Assembly: GCA_965230335.1 (NCBI GenBank)
Contig: CBDDKS010000006.1
Location: 2,852,001-2,916,000 of the forward strand
Reading direction: 5' to 3'
Origin: CBDDKS01 sp965230335
Lineage (GTDB): Bacteria; Pseudomonadota; Gammaproteobacteria; Enterobacterales; Kangiellaceae
DNA: 64,000 nucleotides
Shown: positions 1-9,408 of the stretch, piece after piece
How the letters are laid out: each line of letters begins with the position of its first letter
Position numbering within the stretch: the first letter of the stretch is position 1
Program-made: the position numbers and the translations under genes
Notes under the pieces: generated by a model
The model's input: the letters and a program-made list of their open reading frames with translations, nothing else
Database searches by the model: none
Told to the model about the DNA's origin: nothing

Positions 1-621
1 CATTTTCTGCATGACATCGTTGCAAATTCTTTGTACCGCAATAGCTGTTAGGGGTGTTTTGGGAGAGGGTTTCCAAATGGTGACATTACCGCAAATGGCG
101 GCAATAAAGGCGTTCCATGACCACACAGCAACAGGAAAGTTAAAAGCAGAGATGACACCGACAATACCCAATGGATGCCATTGTTCATACATTCGATGTT
201 CGGGTCTTTCTGAATGCATGGTGTTGCCGTAAAGCATTCGGGACTGGCCAACTGCAAAATCAGCCATATCGATCATTTCCTGAACTTCACCATCGCCTTC
301 GGCTTTGATTTTTCCCATTTCCAGGGAAACCAAACTACCCAAAGCATCTTTATGTTGCCTTAAAGCTTCTCCAATTTGACGAACTAATTCACCTCTTTGA
401 GGGGCTGGCACCATTCGCCAGAGTTTGGCAGATTCTTCTGCTTTGGATAAGATACGCTCATAATCCTCATGATTTGCTGTATACACTGAGCTGATGATTG
501 CTTCTGTACTGGGATTAATAGAAGATATTGATTGAGATGTTTGAGCATCAGACCATTCATTAATACCTAGATAAGCACCTGAATGATAGTTTTCAATACC
601 AAAAATATGTTTTAAATCCAC
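1..621 (-). CDS. ALDH7-type aldehyde dehydrogenase, N-terminal part (runs off left edge)
   Basis: Reading the minus strand from a GTG at 621 gives an open frame of 207 codons that leaves the window at base 1, so about 300 C-terminal residues, including the catalytic Cys region, are not visible. The segment SAFNFPVAVWSWN followed by CGNVTIWKPSPKTPL is the Rossmann-entry signature of the ALDH7 (antiquitin, L-aminoadipate semialdehyde/piperideine-6-carboxylate dehydrogenase) group. Enzymes of this group oxidise aminoadipate semialdehyde to 2-aminoadipate with NAD in lysine degradation. No ATG gives a better N-terminus. The GTG is preceded by a weak GGCGG. A lysine-ketoglutarate-reductase-like gene at 9823-11082 would fit the same pathway, but the two are not adjacent. 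The exact substrate is inferred from the family only. Confidence 0.85.
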   Translation of the reverse strand, partial: MDLKHIFGIENYHSGAYLGINEWSDAQTSQSISSINPSTEAIISSVYTANHEDYERILSKAEESAKLWRMVPAPQRGELVRQIGEALRQHKDALGSLVSLEMGKIKAEGDGEVQEMIDMADFAVGQSRMLYGNTMHSERPEHRMYEQWHPLGIVGVISAFNFPVAVWSWNAFIAAICGNVTIWKPSPKTPLTAIAVQRICNDVMQKM

Positions 622-852
622 AAGATACCGCCAAATGTTAAAGTAAAATGTTAGAAATTTATGTCTTACAAAGCAAGATTTGGGCGCAACTTTATCACTC
701 TAAGGCGGGCAGAGCCAGTTTTTCTCTCATATTCTTTTATCAAACCTGGCACCTAACAGGTTTGAAAATCGGTTATTTTTTGCCTAACTGTTCACAAATT
801 GCTTGTTTCTCCCTAGATAAAGCGATAGCCTAGGCTATAGTGTAATAAATAG

Positions 853-1350
853 TTGTGTGTGTTCATCCCTGTATTTGTGGTAATTGATTTGAATGTCTCA
901 AGTTTACAAAAACAAAGCCATCATTTATCGATAGATTGGGAACAATTGGATGACTGGACGCACCACCAGCTGCATTGTATTTTGGAGTTTTGTGAGCAAC
1001 ATCAATGGAAAGTCGTTCATATTAGTGAAAGCCAATCCAGGGTACTTTCTCCCATTATTGCCATTTGGCAGGTTACTTTTTTAAATCATCATGTTAAAAC
1101 CGCATGGATTATTACTGGCGATGTACCTATTGAAATTGTCCCGTTTCATAATATTCCAACAGCGCGGGAAGCTTTGAGATCGTTTTCCAAAAAATATTTA
1201 CATAGAGCACAATTAATGAAACGTTCGCAGGGAAGTCTTGTTAATGGTAAAGAGGTCATAGAAACAAAAGAAAAGTTGTTCATTGACAAGTTGCTAAGAA
1301 GCGCAGGCGACTTGTTGGTGATCTATCACGAAGCTTCTTTTTGGGAATAA
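853..1350 (+). CDS. DUF4826 family protein
   Basis: This is a cytoplasmic protein of up to 165 residues with no signal peptide or membrane segment. The block SPIIAIWQVTF, then AWIITGDVPIEIVP, then AREALRSFSKKY matches the conserved core of DUF4826 as I remember it; the function of that family is unknown. The open frame has no ATG near its beginning. The TTG at 853 is the longest option, while GTG at 877 or TTG at 889 are equally possible, and none has a clear Shine-Dalgarno, so the first 8-12 residues are uncertain. It converges on csiV, which ends 53 bases downstream on the other strand. Confidence 0.7.
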   Translation: MCVFIPVFVVIDLNVSSLQKQSHHLSIDWEQLDDWTHHQLHCILEFCEQHQWKVVHISESQSRVLSPIIAIWQVTFLNHHVKTAWIITGDVPIEIVPFHNIPTAREALRSFSKKYLHRAQLMKRSQGSLVNGKEVIETKEKLFIDKLLRSAGDLLVIYHEASFWE

Positions 1351-1403
1351 TGTTTGCAACCTCAGTTGAGGTTAAGCTATCGTTGAGATTAAATCATCAA
1401 GGA

Positions 1404-2510
1404 TTACTGATTGTCCGTATTGTCGTTTTTTTTCTTGTTATTTTTTTGGGGTTCTGAAATAGGGGGAACCTTGGGAAGTAACGCTTGGGCAGATAAAGTC
1501 TCTTCTGATGGCTCTACGTCAGGTGTTTTATTTTTTGTTTCATCAAATCGGGTGACTCGAATAAGCAGTCCATACAGTGGGTGATCAAAAAAATGAATAT
1601 CCTTGCGCTTGATTCGTCTGTATTGTTGCATAGGATAATGTATCAGTTGATCTAAAAAAATGAGTTCATTACTTTCTTCGAAAGAATAGTTGTCCAAATC
1701 ATAATGCCAATCGCTATCATCTGATTCGGTCTGTTCCGTATTTTTCTGACGAATACCTTCATAGGTTTCATCAAACAATTGTGAGGAAACACTGGCATTA
1801 TAGCTGTTGATATCCATTTCAATCTTTCCGGGCTTTCTTAAAAAGAGCTGTGTTTTAACATAGAGGAAACGATCAATATACAGCTGAATGGCCCCATCTA
1901 TTTCTGGAACCATTGGCTCCATTTCTGAAGTCATGGCTTCCGATTCAGAAGAATGGGTGTCTAATTTTTTGATGGTGTTATTATCAACATTGGGATAGTC
2001 TTGTAAATGGGGTTTATCGGTATCTTTTTTTGCTTTACCATCTAAATGAAAATTTTCTGAAAAATCATCACCACCGGTTAATCTTATCCAAAGGGCATCG
2101 TTTTTATTACCAATAGGCTGGCGCCAGGTATGATGAATAAGCGGTCGATAATTACGACTTAATCGTAATGTTTTAAAAACATCGGATAAAGGATACTGAG
2201 TTTTATCCAGAAGTGTTATACGTTCATCAAGGCTCTTGCTTTTTTCAATAGGTTCATTTTTTTCTGACGGTTCTTGCCGGTTATTCAAAATACTGATTTG
2301 GTTATTTTCTTCAAAAACAGCAAGCTGGCCTTTGGGTAATTCAAATATAATATTTTTATTCCAGTTTTCTTCTGGTGAATGGTCTACCAAATGTTTAAAT
2401 ACGATGACTTCGATATCATATAAGCGTTCATTATTTTGGGTGTGGCCATATTGACATAATAAAAAAATAAGACTTAAAAAAAGATATCGAAAAAAGGACA
2501 TAACTCTCAT
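1404..2510 (-). CDS. csiV: CsiV family peptidoglycan-binding protein
   Basis: This is a secreted protein of about 368 residues. A hydrophobic N-terminus (RYLFLSLIFLLCQYGHTQ) acts as signal peptide and is followed at once by YDIEVIVFKH, the hallmark opening of CsiV proteins. The tail is rich in Glu, Lys and Asn and looks disordered. In Vibrio cholerae CsiV binds peptidoglycan and supports PBP1A/LpoA cell-wall synthesis; here the role is inferred from family and position. It lies directly downstream of mfd on the same strand, an arrangement common in gammaproteobacteria. The frame is open to 2555, overlapping the mfd end, but ATG 2510 (or ATG 2501) puts the signal peptide at the N-terminus and leaves about 25 bases after mfd, so I prefer it. 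Confidence 0.8.
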   Translation of the reverse strand: MRVMSFFRYLFLSLIFLLCQYGHTQNNERLYDIEVIVFKHLVDHSPEENWNKNIIFELPKGQLAVFEENNQISILNNRQEPSEKNEPIEKSKSLDERITLLDKTQYPLSDVFKTLRLSRNYRPLIHHTWRQPIGNKNDALWIRLTGGDDFSENFHLDGKAKKDTDKPHLQDYPNVDNNTIKKLDTHSSESEAMTSEMEPMVPEIDGAIQLYIDRFLYVKTQLFLRKPGKIEMDINSYNASVSSQLFDETYEGIRQKNTEQTESDDSDWHYDLDNYSFEESNELIFLDQLIHYPMQQYRRIKRKDIHFFDHPLYGLLIRVTRFDETKNKTPDVEPSEETLSAQALLPKVPPISEPQKNNKKKNDNTDNQ

Positions 2511-2535
2511 ACTCTCATTGCTCTTTGTATGGCTA

Positions 2536-5500
2536 TTATTTCTGAAACAACTCAATGATATTGTCTAATAATAGCCATTTTGCTTCTGGTGTGTCTAATT
2601 CTTCAATAATACGCAGACGTGAATTGTTTTCCAAACGATAGATTTCTGGAGACGTTTGAATGAGTTTTATCACTATTGCCGGGTTAATACAAGTTGACTC
2701 ACTCATTTCTAGTAACATACTTTTATCGGAAGCCTGCACTTTTATGATACCCAGTGTTGATAATTTCAACTTGAGTTCTGTTATTTTAAATAAATGTTTT
2801 AAGTTTTGAGGTAATAAGCCAAATCTATCAATGAGTTCTACCTGCAGTTCTCTTAAGGTATCATGATGTTTGGCATTGGCAATGCGTTTATAAAAGATCA
2901 AGCGGGTATGGACATCATGAATATAGTCTTCTGGAATGAGCGCTGGAATTTTTAAGTCAATGTGTATGCTTTCCAGTGCTTGCAGACGGGAGTCTGCTTC
3001 ATTATCGGACTGTAGGCTTTTGACTGCTTTTTCCAGCATTTCCATATAAAGACTGAAGCCTATGGTTTCCATATGACCGCTTTGATCATCACCTAATAAT
3101 TCGCCGGTTCCCCGTATTTCCATATCATGTGTTGCCAAAGAAAAGCCGGCGCCCAGATCTTCCAGTGATGAGATGGCCTCGAGACGTTTTTTGGCATCTT
3201 TGGTCATGGCTTTTTGACCCACGGTGAGTAAATAAGCATAGGCTTGATGATGAGAACGACCAACACGTCCTCGTAATTGATGTAATTGTGCCAGTCCTAA
3301 TTTATCGGCTCGTTCCATAATAATGGTATTGGCATTAGGGACATCAATCCCTGTTTCAATAATGGTTGTACAGACCAATACCTGGAAACGCTGGTGATAA
3401 AAATTTTGCATCACCCGTTCCAAATCACGTTCGCGCATTTGTCCATGAGCTACTTCAATACTGATTTCCGGCATGAGTTCTCTTAAATCCTGGGCACAGC
3501 GTTCAATGGATTCAACACTGTTGTGCAGATAATAAACTTGTCCGCCCCGTAAGGTTTCACGTAGTATGGCTTCTTTAAGTAAGGGTTTATTATATTCTCT
3601 GACAAAGGTTTTAATGGCTAAACGTTTGGCTGGTGGTGTCACGATAATGGATAAATCTCTCATACCTGACAATGACATATTTAATGTTCGCGGAATAGGG
3701 GTTGCTGTGAGGGTTAATAAATCCACTTCTGCACAGAGTTTTTTCAACTGTTCTTTTTGATTGACACCAAAGCGATGTTCTTCATCAATAATAACCAGAC
3801 CCAAATTTTTAAAGTGTATATTGCCCTGAATTAATTTATGAGTGCCGATAACAATATCGGTTTGTCCTTCTTGAATAGAGGCCAGCGTTATTTTATTTTT
3901 TGCTGTACCTGTAAAACGGGAGATCATTTCTATTTTTACTGGCCAGTCGGCAAAACGATCATTGAATGAATCATAGTGTTGTTGTGCCAATAGAGTGGTC
4001 GGTACCAATATAGCAACCTGTTTTTCATTTTGAACAGCAATAAACGCTGCCCGCATGGCTACTTCGGTTTTACCAAAACCCACATCACCACAAACAAGAC
4101 GATCCATTGGAGTATTGGATGACATATCTGCGGTAATAGCCTGAATAGCTGTGACTTGATCGTCCGTCAACTCAAAAGGAAACTGTGCAGCAAACTGTCG
4201 CATTTCTGTTAATGCGGTGTTGTATTGAAATCCTTTTTTTGCGGCTCTTTGAGCATACAGTTCCAATAATTCAGCAGCGACGTCACGTACTTTCTCGGCT
4301 GCTTTTTTACGTGCTTTTTGCCATTGTTCATGGCCCAATTTATGCCAGGGTGCTGACTCATTGCCTGAGTATCGATGAATTAAATGTAGGTCCTGTACAG
4401 GAATATACAGTTTGTCACCACCTGCATATTCCAGTGTCAGAAATTCGGCAGGGTGTTTGTCAATTTGTAAACACTGCAAACCCCGATAACGTCCCACACC
4501 ATGTTCAATATGAACAATAGGATCGTTTTCCTTAAGTTCTGCCATATTATGAATAACTTGATCAATGTCTTCATGTTGGCGTTTCCCTCGACGACGACGT
4601 TGCATCACTTGTTGACCAAAGAGATCCGATTCTGCAACAAACCGACAATTCGTCGTTTCAAAACCCTGTTCTAAGGGTGTGATGGTTAAATAAACCTGGA
4701 CATCTGTTGTTTGAGGCTGTTGTATACCTTGTTGCCAGTGATCAATTTGTTTTACTTTAAGATGGTGGTTTTGAAATAGTTCAAGGAGTGATTCACGTCG
4801 GCCAGCACTTTCTGCACAAATGATGACAGGTCGATGATCTTGTTGGATAAATGTTTTTAATGTTTCTAACGGATCTTTTGACTGATGTTGAATAGCAGCA
4901 GAAACTACCGGTTGTATATCAAGAGCAACCGATGACTTTTGACTTTCATTGGAAATATTAATACGTGAAAAACGTTTTACAGTGTTTAAGGTATCGCTGG
5001 GTGAAACGCAAATCTGTTGAGGGGATAGCAAGGGACGTGTTCTATCCCATCGGCGATCCTCATAACGTTCTTCCAGACGTTGCCAATGTGTTTCCAGTGC
5101 ATCTAATGTATTATCTAATGTAATGATCAGTGTTTCACTGGATAAATAATCCAGAAACGGTTGGGTTGTTTCATTAAACAAAGGTAAATAATATTCTATA
5201 CCTGCTGGTAAAAAACCTTTTGAAACATCTTCGTACAATGTACAGTCTTTTAAGTTGACATCAAAACTTTCTCTAAATTGTTGACGAAATCGATGAATGG
5301 CATCGGAGTCTGTTGGAAATTCATGGGCAGGTAACAAATTCACATGATCAATTTTGTCTTTGGATAATTGTGTTTCCGGATCAAATTGACGAATGCTGTC
5401 AATCTCGTTATCAAAAAAATCAACTCGATAAGGCCAGTGTGCACCCATAGGAAAAATATCCAATAAAGCGCCTCGTATAGCAAACTCACCATGGGCCAAC

Positions 5501-5979
5501 ACTTTTTCTACACAATGATAACCAATGGATTCAAAATGTCTTCTGGCTTCTGTTAAATGTAATGTTTGTCCGTTATGAATAACGAAACTGTTTTGTTTGA
5601 TAAAACTTTGAGGTGATAAACGCGTCATTGCTGAAGAGAGCGTCGTCACAACAATGCCGGTTTTTATTTCTGATAAATGATATAAGCAATGAATGCGTTC
5701 AGAAATAATGCTGTGATGTGCTGAAAAATAATCGTATGGTAAGGTTTCCCAATCTGGAAAAACAAGCAATGGCCGGTCAGTTTCATTTTGAAAAATTTTA
5801 ATTTCCTTTTCCAGACGTTGCACTTCACTTGATTGATTACATAAAATTAATATGGGGCCATTAAATTGATTGGAAATTTCATTTATCAATAATGCCAGAC
5901 CTGACTGACTGGATAAATGCCAATGGTTAATAAAGCCTGGTTTAATGGTAATATCTGGTAAGTGATTCAATAACTGCAT
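2536..5979 (-). CDS. mfd: transcription-repair coupling factor Mfd
   Basis: Full-length Mfd, 1147 residues. Mfd removes RNA polymerase stalled at DNA lesions and recruits UvrA for nucleotide excision repair. The order is typical: a UvrB-like N-terminal module (about 1-350), an RNA-polymerase-interacting CarD-like domain (about 484-540, VHIEHGVGRYRGL and GGDKLYIPVQDL), then an SF2 translocase with Walker A GDVGFGKT at 631-638 and DEEH at 732-735, motif VI QLRGRVGR, and the C-terminal TRCF domain. The start ATG at 5979 gives the standard N-terminus. csiV follows immediately and is probably cotranscribed. Nothing is missing or unusual. Confidence 0.98.
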   Translation of the reverse strand: MQLLNHLPDITIKPGFINHWHLSSQSGLALLINEISNQFNGPILILCNQSSEVQRLEKEIKIFQNETDRPLLVFPDWETLPYDYFSAHHSIISERIHCLYHLSEIKTGIVVTTLSSAMTRLSPQSFIKQNSFVIHNGQTLHLTEARRHFESIGYHCVEKVLAHGEFAIRGALLDIFPMGAHWPYRVDFFDNEIDSIRQFDPETQLSKDKIDHVNLLPAHEFPTDSDAIHRFRQQFRESFDVNLKDCTLYEDVSKGFLPAGIEYYLPLFNETTQPFLDYLSSETLIITLDNTLDALETHWQRLEERYEDRRWDRTRPLLSPQQICVSPSDTLNTVKRFSRINISNESQKSSVALDIQPVVSAAIQHQSKDPLETLKTFIQQDHRPVIICAESAGRRESLLELFQNHHLKVKQIDHWQQGIQQPQTTDVQVYLTITPLEQGFETTNCRFVAESDLFGQQVMQRRRRGKRQHEDIDQVIHNMAELKENDPIVHIEHGVGRYRGLQCLQIDKHPAEFLTLEYAGGDKLYIPVQDLHLIHRYSGNESAPWHKLGHEQWQKARKKAAEKVRDVAAELLELYAQRAAKKGFQYNTALTEMRQFAAQFPFELTDDQVTAIQAITADMSSNTPMDRLVCGDVGFGKTEVAMRAAFIAVQNEKQVAILVPTTLLAQQHYDSFNDRFADWPVKIEMISRFTGTAKNKITLASIQEGQTDIVIGTHKLIQGNIHFKNLGLVIIDEEHRFGVNQKEQLKKLCAEVDLLTLTATPIPRTLNMSLSGMRDLSIIVTPPAKRLAIKTFVREYNKPLLKEAILRETLRGGQVYYLHNSVESIERCAQDLRELMPEISIEVAHGQMRERDLERVMQNFYHQRFQVLVCTTIIETGIDVPNANTIIMERADKLGLAQLHQLRGRVGRSHHQAYAYLLTVGQKAMTKDAKKRLEAISSLEDLGAGFSLATHDMEIRGTGELLGDDQSGHMETIGFSLYMEMLEKAVKSLQSDNEADSRLQALESIHIDLKIPALIPEDYIHDVHTRLIFYKRIANAKHHDTLRELQVELIDRFGLLPQNLKHLFKITELKLKLSTLGIIKVQASDKSMLLEMSESTCINPAIVIKLIQTSPEIYRLENNSRLRIIEELDTPEAKWLLLDNIIELFQK

Positions 5980-6208
5980 GGGGGTATTAAAAAGGTGCTT
6001 TCTGAGATAAAGAAACGCGCATTATAGGGGATTTATACCAATTAGGAACTTTAAATTATATAAACCTGTATAAATAGGCCTTTTTTATCAGTTTCAAATT
6101 GCAACCTGTTTCATTTCAGATTATCTTCTATACATAGAGCAACAGATTCTAACAACGACAAGCCAATATGGCAGAAGTGATACCATTGATGAGTGGGGTT
6201 TTTAACCT

Positions 6209-7528
6209 ATGCAAATGATTTTCCCAAATGCTAATAATTTTCAAATTCCCAGAGCTTTGTTTATTGCTGCGTGGAAGGTGTGGTTTAAGCGGTTCAGTCA
6301 TGATCATTATGCTTGGAGAGAAGGGCAAATGCCGCTATCTAATAAAGAGCTGTCATTGTATGAACTGTTGGAATCAGGACATAGATTTTCCGTTGAGAGT
6401 TTGAGTCGTCTTATGGTGCCCTGGTCTTATCGGGATACATTGCAGGTTAATGAAGAGATGATGAAGCTTAATCCTGCTGTTTTACGTTTAACGATGTTAT
6501 GTGATATGAATGAAGAAGGATCTTGTGAGGCGGCCAGATTAACGGATCAGGCCCTTGATTTTTGGGATGCATTGACTTTTATCGAACAGGATATTTATTT
6601 AAATTTTGCAGAAGCACGTATCCAGGCTGATATTGAAACCCCTCATACCAAGCCGGTTGTTCTTGATGATTATGGCATTGAATTAATTGGAGAGGATATT
6701 TATCCTCCGATAGTGCCTGATAAGAATGCCTCGGATGATGATTTCCTCAAAGCTTTGGTGGCCTGGATTGATGAAGATCCCTATCAACCTATGTATCAAC
6801 GTCAACCGGTTGGCGATGCGGTCAGCAGCTGGCATGATCGTTTTATGGTATTTTTCTGGCCAAAACCCAGAACAACCTATAATGAATACAGTCATGCGGT
6901 CAGCCCTTTAATGTATCGCATGAGTTTATTGGCAGAAAAAGTCGATGCCAATGAAACCTGGAATATGGATGATAAAATGCTGGCCGAAAAAACAGCGAAT
7001 GAAATTTTTATGCTGGCAGGATTGCCTCAAAGAGAAGTCACTTGGGAAAACGTACACCATGTGGTGACGTCGGCGCTCAATGCTGATATGGCGTCAACTG
7101 CCAAGATGAACAGTGGTTGGACATATATTGCCTGTCTGGCAACAGCTCATCTGGAAGAACAACCCAATCGTTTGCCGATGCTCAGTTGGAATAGCCGCAC
7201 GTCGACATCCATTATTTCCCGACTGGATTTTCTGCTGACAGAAGCAGGCATTACAGAATTAGACGGGCGTTTTGAGCATTTGGGTATTATTCCAGGCTTG
7301 GGGGGCACGCGTCCCAGAGAGTTTACATTAAACTGGCCAAGTGCCTATCGTTCCTGGTCAGGGCAGGTGGCTGCAAGCCGGCTGGCTAAACGATTGTGCG
7401 ACATATTAAACACGGAAACCCGTGATGACGGCAGTCTCAGGTATACACCCATGCCTATTCAGGGTGAAAAAACAGGCCTATGGACGGTCAGAGGGGTGAT
7501 GCAGGTATTATTTTCAGATGGTTACTGA
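6209..7528 (+). CDS. conserved-looking hypothetical protein, 439 aa, function unknown
   Basis: I do not recognise this protein. It has no signal peptide, no transmembrane segment and no nucleotide-binding motif, so it is probably cytoplasmic. The composition is ordinary, with many Trp residues (for example AAWKVWFKRF and the WNSRTSTSIISRLDFLL region). The C-terminal third is well ordered: GIIPGLGGTRPREFTL, then a long basic helix and a final GLWTVRGVMQVLFSDGY. That last part looks like a conserved domain rather than random coding. It stands alone between divergent mfd and convergent miaE. Coding is supported by length, codon pattern and the lack of a rival frame. The ATG at 6209 has no strong ribosome site, so the start is less certain. 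Confidence 0.7.
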   Translation: MQMIFPNANNFQIPRALFIAAWKVWFKRFSHDHYAWREGQMPLSNKELSLYELLESGHRFSVESLSRLMVPWSYRDTLQVNEEMMKLNPAVLRLTMLCDMNEEGSCEAARLTDQALDFWDALTFIEQDIYLNFAEARIQADIETPHTKPVVLDDYGIELIGEDIYPPIVPDKNASDDDFLKALVAWIDEDPYQPMYQRQPVGDAVSSWHDRFMVFFWPKPRTTYNEYSHAVSPLMYRMSLLAEKVDANETWNMDDKMLAEKTANEIFMLAGLPQREVTWENVHHVVTSALNADMASTAKMNSGWTYIACLATAHLEEQPNRLPMLSWNSRTSTSIISRLDFLLTEAGITELDGRFEHLGIIPGLGGTRPREFTLNWPSAYRSWSGQVAASRLAKRLCDILNTETRDDGSLRYTPMPIQGEKTGLWTVRGVMQVLFSDGY

Positions 7529-7561
7529 GTTTTATTAAAGTTATTTATAAAATAACAGCCC

Positions 7562-8131
7562 CTAGTGTAATGCTGGTTGAAAAGGCAGGGCATTTAAAAT
7601 ATCAGCTTCGGCACTGAGTAATTGCTCCAGTCTGGTTTGCATGGCTTCTTCTGAAATAAAGTCACTTGCTAAATTTAAAAACAATTCGAAATGCTTGCCT
7701 TCTGAACGGGTAATCGCATCATAAAAACGTTTTAGCTGGCCTTCTGGCAGTGCTTCAGCAATCAGACCAAAGCGTTCATGGCCTCTGGCTTCAACAATAG
7801 CCGCAATCAATAATCTATCAATTAAATAAAAGCTCGTGCCATTTCTAGTTAATGCATTTAACTTATTGACATAATGATCTTTTTTGTCAGGAGTTAATTG
7901 TAATCCTTTATCATAGATAATTTGGGTGACTTGTCGAAAATGATTTAATTCCTCCAAAGCCAAATCGGTCATGGCATGTACAATTTTAGGTTTGTCAGGG
8001 TAATGAGATAAGATAGATAAAGCCATTCCAGAGGCTTTCTTTTCACAGGATGCATGATCCTGCAAGAAAGTATCAAAGTTATCCAATACAGCCTGTAGCC
8101 AAAGGGGCGATGAATCACACTGAAGTTTCAT
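7562..8131 (-). CDS. miaE: tRNA-(ms2io6A)-hydroxylase MiaE
   Basis: A 189-residue ferritin-like di-iron oxygenase. MiaE hydroxylates the isopentenyl side chain of ms2i6A at position 37 of tRNAs reading UNN codons. The helix pairs carrying iron ligands are visible: HASCEKKASGMAL, then LALEELNHFRQV, then VEARGHERFGLIAEAL and ITRSEGKHFELFL, giving the paired E...ExxH pattern of the fold. Length agrees with bacterial MiaE. It converges with the 439-aa gene, leaving only 33 bases between stops. MiaE is patchily distributed and its presence fits a gammaproteobacterium. Confidence 0.92.
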   Translation of the reverse strand: MKLQCDSSPLWLQAVLDNFDTFLQDHASCEKKASGMALSILSHYPDKPKIVHAMTDLALEELNHFRQVTQIIYDKGLQLTPDKKDHYVNKLNALTRNGTSFYLIDRLLIAAIVEARGHERFGLIAEALPEGQLKRFYDAITRSEGKHFELFLNLASDFISEEAMQTRLEQLLSAEADILNALPFQPALH

Positions 8132-8203
8132 AAAGGACCCACTTACAAAAGTTAGGGATTATATACCTGTGCCACTTAAAGGTGAAATAAAGCAGTCAAA
8201 AAT

Positions 8204-8250
8204 GAAAGGGAGGTCTAAAATAAAAGGGAGATCTCAAATAAAAGAGTCAT
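8204..8250. repeat. short tandem repeat, about 18-bp unit, 2.6 copies
   Basis: Units begin at 8204 (gaaagggaggtctaaaat), 8222 (aaaagggagatctcaaat) and a partial third at 8240 (aaaagagtcat). They lie between the divergent miaE and hydrolase genes, about 90 bases upstream of the hydrolase start. The first two units differ at three positions. A regulatory role is possible but not shown. Confidence 0.6.
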
Positions 8251-8333
8251 TATGTTTTATTTACTTTTCTAAAGAATGACGCAACAATGCTTAACATCAG
8301 TTTACCTAAAGTTTGATGTGATCAATACTCAAC

Positions 8334-9326
8334 ATGAAAAAACTGTCTTTAATCAGTGCTCTTTTGCTACCTTTTTTGATAGGTGCCTGTACTTCTTACA
8401 TTCAAAGGGAAAAAAGTAATAGATTGCCCAGTGCAATGGAAATAAAAGCAGACTATAAAGTCGTGACTCACTATAAAGAGCATAGAGCCCAGCAACATAT
8501 TTTGAAAACCTCTGTAGGTGATATTGCTTATACGGATCATGGTCAAGGAGAAGTGATCGTGTTATTACATGGTGTGCCTACATCTTCCTGGATGTATCGT
8601 AAGGTTATTCCAGTACTTCAACACAGCAAACGAGTCATTACAATTGACTTTTTGGGTTATGGCTCCAGCGATAAACCTAGAAATCAAAATAATATCTATA
8701 AGCCCAGACGTCAGGCAGACTATGTGTCTTTGATACTAAGTACATTGGGTATACAAAAATATACCCTGGTATTTCATGATATGGGAGGATTGGTTGCATG
8801 GCAGCTTCTGAAAAGAGATATTCAATCACAAGAGCATAATATTGAAAAAATATTTATACTGAATACGATTATTTCCAAGAAGGGTTTCAATCATCCCAAA
8901 TGGAAAAAAGGATTTTTTGCCAAACAAATGGCCAATGCATATTCAATGAGACTCACCAGCCGAAAAATACTGGACATGACATTTAATAACATGGGATTAA
9001 CGAATAATAAACAATTGAGTGAAGAGGAGTGTGCCGGATATGTGATACCTATGAGAGAAGGCAGTAATCTGGCTTTGTATGATTTTTTTACTGGATTTAC
9101 ACCTGAATTTTTTTCTAATCTGGAAACCCATATCAATCTGCTTAAAGATTATCAGGGACAAGCCTATATTTTATGGGGTAAACAGGACAAAGTACTCACT
9201 ATGGAACAACTGCCTCAATTAAAAAAAGTCCTGTCTATTGATAAAGAATTTATTTTTAATGAAAACAGTCACTTTTTGTTAGAAGAAATACCCGATACAA
9301 TAAGCCAGATTATTCTTAATCATTAA
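8334..9326 (+). CDS. alpha/beta hydrolase lipoprotein, haloalkane-dehalogenase-like
   Basis: 330 residues with a lipoprotein signal (LLPFLIGAC, lipidated Cys about 19), so it is likely anchored in the envelope facing the periplasm. The fold is alpha/beta hydrolase: oxyanion-hole motif HGVPTSSW (about 79-86), nucleophile elbow VFHDMGG with Asp149 as nucleophile, acid Asp285 (WGKQDKV) and His313 (NENSHFLLEE). An Asp nucleophile is used by haloalkane dehalogenases and epoxide hydrolases, whereas esterases use Ser. Substrate cannot be told from the sequence. The HDMGG elbow is close to HDWGG of dehalogenases, but that alone does not prove halide release. ATG 8334 is chosen because the signal peptide begins there. 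It is probably transcribed alone. Confidence 0.85.
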   Translation: MKKLSLISALLLPFLIGACTSYIQREKSNRLPSAMEIKADYKVVTHYKEHRAQQHILKTSVGDIAYTDHGQGEVIVLLHGVPTSSWMYRKVIPVLQHSKRVITIDFLGYGSSDKPRNQNNIYKPRRQADYVSLILSTLGIQKYTLVFHDMGGLVAWQLLKRDIQSQEHNIEKIFILNTIISKKGFNHPKWKKGFFAKQMANAYSMRLTSRKILDMTFNNMGLTNNKQLSEEECAGYVIPMREGSNLALYDFFTGFTPEFFSNLETHINLLKDYQGQAYILWGKQDKVLTMEQLPQLKKVLSIDKEFIFNENSHFLLEEIPDTISQIILNH

Positions 9327-9408
9327 CCAGAACTCAGGTTAATCATTAGGGTCTGTTGTTTCATTTAAAGGTAAGAGCGTTATTAACAAATAAGAGTGTT
9401 TTAACATA

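Noticed and set aside
648..833. 61-aa open frame between the aldehyde dehydrogenase and DUF4826 genes
   Set aside because: No ribosome site, no recognisable sequence and biased toward random composition; it most likely is non-coding leader DNA.
1358..1373. 7-bp palindrome AACCTCAGTTGAGGTT after the DUF4826 gene
   Set aside because: The loop is only two bases and no T run follows in either direction, so I do not call it a terminator.
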